Assembly: GCA_026389055.1 (NCBI GenBank) | Contig: JAPLIO010000124.1 | Location: forward strand, 1-22,061 | DNA: 22,061 bases | Source: Candidatus Melainabacteria bacterium | GTDB taxonomy: Bacteria; Cyanobacteriota; Vampirovibrionia; Vampirovibrionales; JAJTHC01 | Direction: 5' to 3' | Shown: one piece after another, positions 1-7,350 of the stretch | Numbering within the stretch: position 1 is the first letter of the stretch | How the letters are laid out: every line of letters starts with the position of its first letter | Translations under genes and position numbers: made by a program | Notes under the pieces: model-generated | Database searches by the model: none | Told to the model about the DNA's origin: nothing | The model's input: only the letters and a program-made list of their open reading frames with translations

Positions 1-32
1 ATACCACTACGGGTATGGACGGGGGGATGTTC

Positions 33-104
33 TTTTTGCCCCTTCGGTGGACGGAACGCATCGGCAGCTGCAGAGCAAATGCGATGGTCGTTCCTACTGA
101 GTGG
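33..104. repeat. Small dispersed hairpin repeat, copy 1
   Basis: About 70 bp are closely similar to 20058-20128. Both copies contain GGTGGACGGAA, GCATCGGC, CTGCAGAGCAAA and CGATGGTCGTTCCTACTG in that order. The core can fold into an imperfect hairpin, with GGAACG-CATCG pairing to CGATG-GT-CGTTCC. Both copies lie a short distance beyond the 3' end of a minus-strand gene (stop at 250 here, stop at 20156 for the other) in the same relative orientation, so they could act as REP-like or transcript-end elements. No open frame was found in it. Function is unknown. Confidence 0.6.
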
Positions 105-249
105 TTTGAACTCTTACGCTATTTAATCTGTGAATTGGTATGAGATGTAAAAATAATCACACTACGGCTAGCCAGTGATAACCTCAACACAAATAACAAT
201 AGAATACACCTTCCGCACTGGTTAGGAAGCGTAAAATACTCTCATTGGT

Positions 250-2277
250 CTAATCAGCTTTTGATTTACCCCGAGACGTTTTAGCACCCTTCAATACAGA
301 AGAAGCAGCACGAGGCTTTTTTCCTTTAATAACCAATTCATCCGCCGCAATTGGCTCTATCTTCCCCTGAGCCAACAACGCCTTTTGCACAGAAACCAAC
401 GGCTGTAAAATGCCAGCATCTAGCTGAGATAACAAGCTAGTTAAATAAACGGAATCTATCGCCATATTCATACGATGTTCTTCTTCCGTAACCGCCTGCT
501 TATTATACGCTTGATAAATTTTCAATTGGTCGCCATAAAACGTATCTTTCAAAAACGGATGTTCTTCCAACTGAGCCGAAAATAAATTAAAGCCTCTGCT
601 ATAAGTTTCAGAAACACGTTCCCACTGCGAAAGAGGGAGCTGTAACAGTTGTTGTAAATACTGCAAGGCCAACTGCCCCGTTTTAATTAAGCGTTCAACC
701 GTTTTTTCTTCCTTATTGAGGATTGAAAATAACCGATTTCGCATTAAAGCCAACGGCAACTGTTTCAGCATTTTTTTCTGTACAGTAGCCAACGTTTTGT
801 GAACTTTGGCGGGTTTTAACACGCCCTGTAAAGAGTGATTTAACACCTCTTTCAGGGGGGCGTGCTGCCAACCTTCAATAAAGGCACCACCTACACTAGC
901 ATTATACAACCCAACCGTATGCCCTTCCTTAGCCACCAAATGGGGAATACGCGTGTAATGGTAAAGGAAGTGAGCGTAATCACTTTGTGTTAAAAGGTCT
1001 TCGCCCTGCCAGCCCTTAACCACTTCTAACTCCATACATCTAGCAACCGTATGGTCTGATTCATCTAATGAAGCTGTGGTGCTTGTTAGCGTTACAGCCG
1101 TACCATCTGCATACACCTGCGTACCCCGAAACGCCATATCCTGCCCCAACAGAACAAACTCTCTGATACCCAAATCAAACGCCACTTGGAACATGAAAAT
1201 TGAAACCGTCCCACCCGTATGGTAACGGGGTAATTCACTGCCATACATGGTATCAACAATATAAGAGAACTGCTCGTTAAAATGCAAAGCCCCTAGCCAA
1301 CTGCCTTGATGTTCCCACTCAAACAAACAGCCTTCCGCACTAGGCCCCATAATAAAATGAGCCGTTTTCAACGCATCTTTCGGCACATCCTTCAAGTGCT
1401 TAGAAGGCCCAATGAAATCCATAAACATCACGAAATCAGGCGTAATACCCGCCTTCACTAGCGGAGCAACAGCCCCAGTAACCGCAAAAATAACCAAATT
1501 ATCTCGGTTAGCTTTTAACGTCTCAATATCGTCCAACAAAGAAGGTCCTGCCCCGCAAAGCACCCCAATTCTACCCGATAAAGCCCCCTGCAACGCATTG
1601 ATAGGCAAGGCCTTAACCAACTGTGGCACATTCTGTAAAAATTGAGTAGCCCACAACTTACCCCGAGAACTTAACAATTCCGAATTGCGAAGCGTGTTAA
1701 CCGTATGCTTTGATAATTTTTCAATAACAGGGTTTAGCTGGTTGGCATGAACCGTTAGATACCCTTGTGTGGCAATAAAGCTAATACCATCGCCCGAAAC
1801 GAGGTGGGATTCCACAAACTGATAAAGCGATTCAGGGGTTGGTAAGAAGGTTACAGCTTCATGTGATAAATACTGACTTAAGTTAATGTTACTAAAGACG
1901 AAATGGATTAACGCAATATCGGGTTCGTATACCGTAAGATGAGTACTCTCTTTAAAGCTTCGTTTTTGATATTGTTCTACGGCAGCCTTCAAGGTATAGC
2001 CTAAGCCTAAGCCAATTAAGCAGTTAATAGCGTGTTGTGATGTTAACAGGTGTTCTCTTGCCAAGGCATTGGCTTCTTCCACTGCCCCACTGGCAGCATG
2101 AATAGCAACACCTTGAAGCCACAGGGTTAAATCTCCCGCTTGCGTTTCTTGTAAATCATACAAGGGGGTCGGGGTACCTTGGGCTTCATAAGCTTGTAAC
2201 AACGATTTTAATTTTTCATGTTCAGGACAAGGGTTTAAGGCTTGTAAATTGAGTTGAAGGAATGAAGAAGCAACCAT
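250..2277 (-). CDS. Maf-type motility-associated glycosyltransferase (6-hydroxymethylpterin pyrophosphokinase MptE-like domain)
   Basis: This 675-aa protein has the architecture of motility accessory factors, cytoplasmic enzymes that transfer nonulosonic acids such as pseudaminic or legionaminic acid to Ser/Thr of flagellin before export. Visible signals are a Rossmann-like IGLGLGY near residues 88-94, the family signature CGAGPSL near 241-247, TPDFVMFMD near 279-287, and TGGTVSIFMFQVAFDLGI followed by LLGQDMAF near 354-383. The C-terminal ~200 residues are helical. Length is normal for the family. The start is the ATG at 2277, with no strong Shine-Dalgarno sequence. The two flagellin genes on the same strand 2-4 kb upstream are its probable substrates. 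The sugar transferred cannot be read from sequence, and no nonulosonate synthesis genes are in the window. Confidence 0.9.
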   Translation of the reverse strand: MVASSFLQLNLQALNPCPEHEKLKSLLQAYEAQGTPTPLYDLQETQAGDLTLWLQGVAIHAASGAVEEANALAREHLLTSQHAINCLIGLGLGYTLKAAVEQYQKRSFKESTHLTVYEPDIALIHFVFSNINLSQYLSHEAVTFLPTPESLYQFVESHLVSGDGISFIATQGYLTVHANQLNPVIEKLSKHTVNTLRNSELLSSRGKLWATQFLQNVPQLVKALPINALQGALSGRIGVLCGAGPSLLDDIETLKANRDNLVIFAVTGAVAPLVKAGITPDFVMFMDFIGPSKHLKDVPKDALKTAHFIMGPSAEGCLFEWEHQGSWLGALHFNEQFSYIVDTMYGSELPRYHTGGTVSIFMFQVAFDLGIREFVLLGQDMAFRGTQVYADGTAVTLTSTTASLDESDHTVARCMELEVVKGWQGEDLLTQSDYAHFLYHYTRIPHLVAKEGHTVGLYNASVGGAFIEGWQHAPLKEVLNHSLQGVLKPAKVHKTLATVQKKMLKQLPLALMRNRLFSILNKEEKTVERLIKTGQLALQYLQQLLQLPLSQWERVSETYSRGFNLFSAQLEEHPFLKDTFYGDQLKIYQAYNKQAVTEEEHRMNMAIDSVYLTSLLSQLDAGILQPLVSVQKALLAQGKIEPIAADELVIKGKKPRAASSVLKGAKTSRGKSKAD

Positions 2278-2622
2278 GCAAAATAGTCTCTTTTCTGGAA
2301 GAAGGCAGTAAAACCCAAACAGGGAGGAAAAACAAGTGAGGGTATAGGGTAGGATATGCTACTGCTTATTGTATCCAATTTTAACCCATTACATCCTCAA
2401 TCTACGTTAAACAACCGAACAAATTATCAAGGTTGTGTAACAATAATAGGTAAAACCCCCTAGCTTTTGCATCATTCTTCTTTTACAATGGTTAATATAC
2501 TTAAGTTAGATTACTTTTTTAACGGTTCCTTTCTCTCTCTCCCCCCCCCGCTATTATTTCTTTTCTGATAACACGGATGAGTCTCTCCTCTATCTCCAAG
2601 TAAGGCACTCTATTTTTTTGTG
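2278..2622. other. Divergent intergenic region
   Basis: This gap lies between the divergent starts of the Maf gene and the 543-aa protein gene. It is AT-rich, and I found no convincing -35/-10 pair with normal spacing on either strand. It contains the CT/C tract described separately. No open frame of useful length is seen. Confidence 0.5.
2533..2549. repeat. (CT)n tract followed by nine cytosines
   Basis: A run of CT dinucleotides (2533-2540) is followed by nine consecutive C residues (2541-2549). It lies about 75 bp upstream of the start of the 543-aa protein gene. Such tracts are prone to slipped-strand mispairing, and in a promoter or leader they can alter expression. Whether this one varies is unknown. 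Confidence 0.6.
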
Positions 2623-4254
2623 ATGTCAATCAACCCTAATTTACACCCATTCAATACTGCCACGGTAGCCCAAAAGCCACCCCATTTTAGCTATACGGCT
2701 TTGGCAATCAATGAGGTGCAACCATCCACCAGCCCTGCTTACCTACCGCAACCGATTATTGCCCCACCAACACAAGTGGCTATCCTAAAAACAGTCAACA
2801 ATGAGCCTAAACAAAATGCTCAAAAAAAGAGAGCTTTTCAATTACCCTCACTTGCTTGGGTTGTGTTAGAAGTAGCTGGGCTTGGGTTACTAGGGTTTGT
2901 AGGCAATTACCTAGGCAGGCTACAGTATTGCGAAAGTACAAAAAAGATTCTTTCAAGTGGTATAAAAACGTTTGATAGCATTACGGCTCATCATCAAGCA
3001 GTAGAAAAAGCACTGGGTGCTTTTGACAAGGGCATTGTTTATCCCACCCAGGTAGAAGGCAGTTGGGCAGGGCATGCCAACCAATTAGTAACCCTTATTA
3101 AGGAATATTATCACAACCCTGCTAGCTTTACAGGGGTAAAACTATTAAGTAATACGCCAGAATCCATTAGACAACAACTATACGGCTACACCCAAACGGC
3201 ACTAAGCTACTATCAAAAAGCGGGTAACGTTAACAAACAAGTTGAAATTGCTCATCTCATCTACAAGCATAAACTTTCTATCCCCAAACAAGCCTATAAC
3301 GATAAAACCGTTGCCCTCCGTACCTTCAAAGAAGGTAAAGGTAAACCCTTAGACTTCTTATCGGAAAATACGAACCTTGAAACCATTAGAACGACATTTC
3401 CTTCCCTGCAATTACCTAGTACGCAAAGCGATAAAAACTGGAAAGCAGCCTTTTGCACTTGGGCAGATACCCTCCTAAAGACAAAAGATACAACCTATCA
3501 AACAAGAACCCTTGAGCTAATAAACCGTTACAGTGCCCTAATGGAAAGTTTTCACATTATCCAATCTATTTCTACTAACAAGAACGAAGACAAAACTGCC
3601 CAGCGAATGGAAGACTTTTGGAGAAACCACCTAGATGATTTTAAACTGTTTGACCAACAGGGAGATCCTATCGAGCTACTACTGGCACTGAAAAGCACCC
3701 AAGCCGTTTTCAACCAATACGGCGAAAAAGAAAAAGCTTGGCAAGTAGGCATTGCATTACAAAAGCTTTCAGAGGCTATAGAGGAATCAATAAAAAAAGA
3801 CAAACCCCTAGATTGTACAGGCGTTTTAGGTGATTTTACTCAGTTTATTACGGCGGATTTATCGACCGAAGCGAAGGGTGAAGCACAGCCACTACCCTTG
3901 GCACTACATAAATGGATACGTAGCCAAGTAGGGCAACTAGGGGTAGGTAAGCCAGAAGAGCCTCAACTAGCTAAAGACTTATTAAATTGTATTCAGCCTA
4001 TCAATAATACAAATACCCCTAATAATAATCGAACTAGATTGACAACCTTTTACAAAAAGCTAAAAGAAGAGCGTCCTCAATCAATCACACTCTTTCTTCT
4101 TAAGCGGTGGATAGAGCTTTTCAATGCTACTATAGAAGGCACCACATTATCCCCTAATTTCGGTGAAGGCTCCTTCCCCCGAGATGAATATCGGTATAAC
4201 CCAGTAGATCGGCTTTTATCCCGCATCGATGAGTTCATTAGACCTCTTGCATGA
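2623..4254 (+). CDS. Unrecognised single-TM protein with helical C-terminal region; 3' end replaced by a MITE
   Basis: The 543-aa product has a Pro/Gln-rich disordered N-terminus (about 1-75), one membrane segment near residues 78-97 (LAWVVLEVAGLGLLGFVGNYL), then ~440 residues of mostly helical sequence that is TPR-like in places (for example LYGYTQTALSYYQKAGNVNKQ). I recognise no family. A GTG directly precedes the ATG start at 2623. AAGG at 2602-2605 is rather distant as a ribosome site. The last four codons (RPLA) and the stop come from the 171-bp element inserted at 4240. If that element and one target duplication are removed, the frame continues as FITKNQSPTS and stops at 4438-4440. The original protein was therefore about six residues longer, and the truncation is probably tolerable. 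Its position between Maf and the flagellins suggests, but does not show, a surface or motility role. Confidence 0.75.
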   Translation: MSINPNLHPFNTATVAQKPPHFSYTALAINEVQPSTSPAYLPQPIIAPPTQVAILKTVNNEPKQNAQKKRAFQLPSLAWVVLEVAGLGLLGFVGNYLGRLQYCESTKKILSSGIKTFDSITAHHQAVEKALGAFDKGIVYPTQVEGSWAGHANQLVTLIKEYYHNPASFTGVKLLSNTPESIRQQLYGYTQTALSYYQKAGNVNKQVEIAHLIYKHKLSIPKQAYNDKTVALRTFKEGKGKPLDFLSENTNLETIRTTFPSLQLPSTQSDKNWKAAFCTWADTLLKTKDTTYQTRTLELINRYSALMESFHIIQSISTNKNEDKTAQRMEDFWRNHLDDFKLFDQQGDPIELLLALKSTQAVFNQYGEKEKAWQVGIALQKLSEAIEESIKKDKPLDCTGVLGDFTQFITADLSTEAKGEAQPLPLALHKWIRSQVGQLGVGKPEEPQLAKDLLNCIQPINNTNTPNNNRTRLTTFYKKLKEERPQSITLFLLKRWIELFNATIEGTTLSPNFGEGSFPRDEYRYNPVDRLLSRIDEFIRPLA

Positions 4255-4410
4255 CTCGATAGGTGGGTGCAGATTCTAGGAATGAGGAACGGAGAATTTG
4301 ATGTGTACACTATAGTACATAAGAATTCGAGTACCGCAAATGACAACGTAAAACGTTCTACGTTTTCTCGCCCTGCGGATGCCCCAGATATTGAGTCATG
4401 CAAGAGGTCT
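4240..4410. mobile_element. 171-bp MITE-like element, copy 1
   Basis: The element has perfect 18-bp terminal inverted repeats (AGACCTCTTGCATGACTC at 4240-4257 and its complement at 4393-4410), flanked by a direct repeat ATT (4237-4239 and 4411-4413). It differs from the copy at 6276-6446 by one base (T at 4302, G at 6338). Internal small hairpins are AAAACGT/ACGTTTT (4350-4366) and TGTAC/GTACA (4304-4319). It encodes no transposase, so it must be mobilised in trans. ANT-type 3-bp target duplications are known for some IS5-family subgroups such as ISL2, so that family is a plausible source. Only one of its six frames is open throughout. Confidence 0.9.
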
Positions 4411-4420
4411 ATTACAAAAA

Positions 4421-4494
4421 ATCAATCGCCTACCAGTTAGGTAAGCCGCTCCTCTCTAACGAGAGAATACGCTGAACCTTGGTAGACGATTGAT
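4421..4494 (-). terminator. Long rod-shaped intrinsic terminator of flagellin 1
   Basis: Read on the minus strand, downstream of the flagellin 1 stop, ATCAATCG-T-CTACCA pairs with TGGTAG-G-CGATTGAT. Between these arms further helices stack: GGT/ACC, AGC/GCT and CTCTC-GTTA-GAGAG. The final arm is followed directly by TTTTTT on the minus strand, as expected of a rho-independent terminator. The original stop codon of the convergent 543-aa gene (4438-4440) lies within it, and the MITE begins eleven bases past the stem. Confidence 0.75.
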
Positions 4495-4507
4495 GAATGA
4501 ATAACAG

Positions 4508-4528
4508 TTAGCTTTAAAAAGAAGCTAA
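4508..4528 (-). terminator. Minor hairpin after flagellin 1
   Basis: A 7-bp stem, TTAGCTT/AAGCTAA, lies ten bases beyond the flagellin 1 stop codon. It has no clear following T-run, so it may stabilise the mRNA 3' end, while the larger hairpin at 4421-4494 terminates transcription. Confidence 0.35.
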
Positions 4529-4538
4529 AAGATAGTGC

Positions 4539-5408
4539 TTAGCCTCTCAACAAGCTTAAGGCTAATTGAGATGTTTGGTTAGCTTGCCCTAAAATTTGAG
4601 CAGAAGCCTGTTGCAATACTTGGTTTTTAGTCAAGTTCGCACTTTCTTTCGCAATATCCGTGTTGCGGATACGAGATTCAGAAGCTGAGAAGTTTTCAGA
4701 CGAAATTTGTAAGTTCGTAGAAGCCCCTTCAAGCCTGTTGGTTAAAGCACCAATAGAAGCCCGACGGTTTTGAACCGTTTGTAACGCAGCATCTACAATA
4801 CTCAACGTTTTCAATGAGCTACCGTTGCTTTTTACAGACAACTTAACTGCATCACCAGCACCTAACAAGTTCAAAGCAGTGGCTCTGGAATCTGCAAAGG
4901 GGTTGGTGCCAGCCGTAGCTAAGTCAATGGTATTAGTAGCAGAAGTTACGTTAGCACCAACCTGAATTTTCAAGCTACTGGTAGTGCCATTCAACAAGTC
5001 TTTCTTGTTGAATTGAGACGCACTGGCAATACGGGTCACATCCTTTGCCAACTGCTGAATTTCTTTGTCAATCGCACTACGCTGATCAGAAGAAAGCGTG
5101 TCGTTACCACCTTGTACCGCCAATTCACGAACCCGTTGAAGGTTGTTGGTAATAGTTTCAAGGCCGCCATCAGTGGTGTTCAATAAGTTAATACCATCTT
5201 GAACGTTACTGTTAGCTTGGTCGCTACCCCGAATTTGGCTACGTAACCCTTCAGAAATTTGCAAACCAGCAGCGTCATCAGAAGCACGGTTAATTCTGTA
5301 ACCAGACGATAACTTTTCAAGAGATTTACCCAGAGATTTAACGTTGCTACCGAGTACCCGTTGAGCATTCAAAGATTGAACGTTCGTGTTAATGTTAATA
5401 CCCATCAT
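4539..5408 (-). CDS. Flagellin (flagellin 1)
   Basis: This 289-aa flagellin is the filament subunit, exported through the flagellar type III apparatus. The N-terminal D0/D1 region has the hallmark order NTNVQSLNAQRVL, LEKLSSGYRINRASDDAAGLQISEGLRSQI and NLQRVRELAVQGGN. The C-terminal D1/D0 has ALQTVQNRRASIGALTNRLE, FSASESRIRNTDIAKES and LGQANQTSQLALSLLRG. The central variable region is short (about 50-60 residues) and lacks D2/D3-sized domains. There is a strong ribosome site, AAAAGGAG at 5426-5419, ten bases before the ATG at 5408, and a second ATG follows directly. A very similar flagellin lies upstream on the same strand. The neighbouring Maf gene suggests that it is glycosylated. Confidence 0.97.
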   Translation of the reverse strand: MMGININTNVQSLNAQRVLGSNVKSLGKSLEKLSSGYRINRASDDAAGLQISEGLRSQIRGSDQANSNVQDGINLLNTTDGGLETITNNLQRVRELAVQGGNDTLSSDQRSAIDKEIQQLAKDVTRIASASQFNKKDLLNGTTSSLKIQVGANVTSATNTIDLATAGTNPFADSRATALNLLGAGDAVKLSVKSNGSSLKTLSIVDAALQTVQNRRASIGALTNRLEGASTNLQISSENFSASESRIRNTDIAKESANLTKNQVLQQASAQILGQANQTSQLALSLLRG

Positions 5409-5449
5409 AATATGATGACTCCTTTTGTTTGTTAACCTTGAATAAGGTT
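5403..5449 (-). promoter_or_regulatory. Flagellin 1 leader: ribosome site and two small hairpins
   Basis: On the minus strand the start codons ATGATG (5408-5403) can pair with CATCAT (5417-5412) across a 3-base ATT loop. AACCTT/AAGGTT (5449-5434, 4-base loop) forms a second hairpin just upstream of the AAAAGGAG ribosome site (5426-5419). Together they could modulate initiation or protect the mRNA 5' end. No sigma-28 type TAAA/GCCGATAA promoter was found between the two flagellin genes. Confidence 0.4.
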
Positions 5450-5638
5450 TTCTTCCATGAAATAAATGGCTTCTACTACAGGTTTAAAATGGTCTAACTT
5501 CCTTCATAAACCCACTGAAGGAGACCGCGTAACAAGTAAAAACTGTCCTTTTTATTAAATCTGGCAACTCCTTTCTCCTCAAAAAAACTGAGGATAATAA
5601 ATTTAAATAACGAAACAATAAATGAAAATTTACCCAAG

Positions 5639-6679
5639 CTAACCTTTCAATAAAGACAAGGCTAGTTGCGTAGTTTGATTTGCTTGCCCTAAAATTTGAG
5701 CCGAAGCCTGTTGCAACACTTGGTTTTTAGTCAAGTTTGCACTTTCTTTGGCAATATCCGTATTGCGGATACGAGATTCAGAGGCTGAGAAGTTTTCTAC
5801 AGAAATTGATAAGTTGGCTGAAGCCCCATCTAGCCTGTTAGTTAAAGCACCAATAGAAGCCCGACGGTTCTGAACCGTCTGTAAAGCAGCATCCACAATA
5901 CTTAAACTTTTTAACGCACTACCATTACTATTAACTTTTGTTTGCAAAGCACCACTGGCAAAAAGACCCAACGAAGAAGCCGAAGCTGAAGCAAACACAT
6001 TATTAGCCCCAATATCAATGACGTTAGTGGTAGAAGTTGCATTGGCACCCACCTGTATTTTTAAAGAAGTTTGGCTACCATCTAATAAATTTTTACTGTT
6101 AAACTGCGTGGAATTGGCAATACGGGTTACATCTGTAGCCAGTTGAAGCAATTCACTATTAATAGCACTACGTTGTTGCGGAGCTAACGTATCGTTACCA
6201 CCTTGAACAACCAGTTCTCGAATGCGTTGTAGGTTATTGGTAATGGTATCAAACGCCCCATCGGCAGTATTTAATAGACCTCTTGCATGACTCGATAGGT
6301 GGGTGCAGATTCTAGGAATGAGGAACGGAGAATTTGAGGTGTACACTATAGTACATAAGAATTCGAGTACCGCAAATGACAACGTAAAACGTTCTACGTT
6401 TTCTCGCCCTGCGGATGCCCCAGATATTGAGTCATGCAAGAGGTCTAATAAGTTAATACCATCTTGTACGTTGTTGTTAGCCTGCTGGCTACCCCGAATT
6501 TGGCTTCTTAACGATTCTGAAATTTGCAGACCTGCCGCATCATCAGAAGCACGGTTAATACGGTAACCAGACGCTAATTTTTCTAACGATCTTCCTAACG
6601 ATTTAACGTTACTACTCAGCACGCGTTGGGCATTGAGGGATTGGACGTTGGTGTTGACTACGATACTCATCATCATCAT
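5639..6679 (-). CDS. Flagellin (flagellin 2) with an in-frame 58-codon MITE insertion
   Basis: This 346-aa flagellin is closely related to flagellin 1 along its length, except for 58 extra residues (about 79-136) encoded by the 171-bp element plus its 3-bp duplication. The normal sequence INLLNTADG is split after INLL, and the insert reads from DLLHDSISGAS to THLSSHARGL before LNTADG resumes. No stop codon or frameshift results. The insertion point corresponds to the short break between the two N-terminal D1 helices, just before the LQRIRELV helix. The start is a run of four ATGs at 6679-6668, preceded by a good AAGGAG. The product may be an extended flagellin, or may fail to assemble. Everything outside the insert is intact, consistent with a recent insertion or continued selection. 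Confidence 0.9.
   Translation of the reverse strand: MMMMSIVVNTNVQSLNAQRVLSSNVKSLGRSLEKLASGYRINRASDDAAGLQISESLRSQIRGSQQANNNVQDGINLLDLLHDSISGASAGRENVERFTLSFAVLEFLCTIVYTSNSPFLIPRICTHLSSHARGLLNTADGAFDTITNNLQRIRELVVQGGNDTLAPQQRSAINSELLQLATDVTRIANSTQFNSKNLLDGSQTSLKIQVGANATSTTNVIDIGANNVFASASASSLGLFASGALQTKVNSNGSALKSLSIVDAALQTVQNRRASIGALTNRLDGASANLSISVENFSASESRIRNTDIAKESANLTKNQVLQQASAQILGQANQTTQLALSLLKG
6276..6446. mobile_element. 171-bp MITE-like element, copy 2 (inside flagellin 2)
   Basis: It is identical to the copy at 4240-4410 except for one base (G at 6338). It has the same perfect 18-bp terminal inverted repeats and is flanked by AAT duplications (6273-6275 and 6447-6449). Comparison with flagellin 1 confirms the pre-insertion sequence and fixes the boundaries. 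On the minus strand its only fully open frame coincides with the flagellin frame. The one base difference between copies is synonymous in that frame (ACC versus ACA, Thr). Confidence 0.93.
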
Positions 6680-6709
6680 TTACGGTGTTCTCCTTAACAG
6701 GTGTAAAAA

Positions 6710-7045
6710 ATGTGTTATTCCATCCTTGAAATAACGTTAAAAACGGGTGTTAAAAGCATATCTACTTCAAACCACTCCAACTATTTCGCACGCCAACAAC
6801 CACCCAGCCACAAAGGCTTTGTTCTACACAAACACCATCAATCAAGCATCAGCCAGCTATTACCTTCACTACCACTAGCGTGTGAGGTAAAAAACGATTA
6901 TTTCTTCTTTAAGAAGCCATCATCATCACTGCAGAAACCAGGTTTAAAAAAGACCAATCCTAGCGATTTCATAGATAGCCAATGGCTAACACAAGAAACC
7001 AGTAAACGGGATTATCTTTCATCAAAGCAAGGCAAAACAAAATGA
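6710..7045 (+). CDS. Doubtful small hypothetical protein
   Basis: An open frame of 111 codons starts 30 bp upstream of, and divergent from, flagellin 2. The product is polar, rich in Ser, Lys, Gln and His, and has no recognisable motif, signal peptide or membrane segment. The only ribosome-site candidate is a weak AGGTG. Codon choice is not obviously unlike that of real genes here. It occupies the space where the flagellin 2 promoter should be, which argues against it. Confidence 0.25.
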   Translation: MCYSILEITLKTGVKSISTSNHSNYFARQQPPSHKGFVLHKHHQSSISQLLPSLPLACEVKNDYFFFKKPSSSLQKPGLKKTNPSDFIDSQWLTQETSKRDYLSSKQGKTK

Positions 7046-7350
7046 AACTAGCTTTTGAAGAGAGAAAAAATTAGGTGATGTTAGTTGATTGCGAGAGAGA
7101 AAGTGTGATTATTGATTGCACATAACGAAACAAATAAAAAGTGAAAGTGAGAGAGATTATTACTACTAATAACAATTGCAGATGAAGGGAGGGCTTCTGC
7201 TAAACCGATGCAACCTTTGTGTGGTTACTTTCAGTTTAAAGAAGATTCCTCCACATTAGCGGTATCGGCGGTTATGGTGGTTTCTAAATAGGTATCAACT
7301 AAAGCTCCTCTGTTAGGAGGAGGGGGAAATTATACGCTAATTTGGAATGG
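7046..7350. other. Gap with a possible gene remnant on the minus strand
   Basis: No full gene is seen. On the minus strand, 7329-7231 is open for 32 codons plus a stop and reads PPPPNRGALVDTYLETT and then ITADTANVEESSLN, which looks protein-like. One extra C in the run of five at 7322-7326 would join it to an upstream open frame, EAINHSKLAYNFP, ending near the repeat boundary at 7351. It may be the decayed 3' end of a gene cut by the repeat, or chance. A short CTCCT/AGGAG hairpin lies near 7302-7318. Confidence 0.3.

Noticed and set aside
4077..4403. Minus-strand open frame of 108 codons through the first MITE copy
   Set aside because: It contains the element's one open frame, but continues antisense into the 543-aa gene with no start signal. 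It was used only as evidence for the element's frame.
6303..6566. Plus-strand open frame of 87 codons through the second MITE copy
   Set aside because: It runs antisense to conserved flagellin sequence and half of it is the mobile element. It has no ribosome site and is explained as a shadow.
7260..7287. Sequence resembling a sigma-28 -10 (GGTATCGGC) upstream of flagellin 2
   Set aside because: On the minus strand the partner TAAA element is not at the right distance (only the reverse orientation is seen), and it is some 600 bp from the flagellin start.
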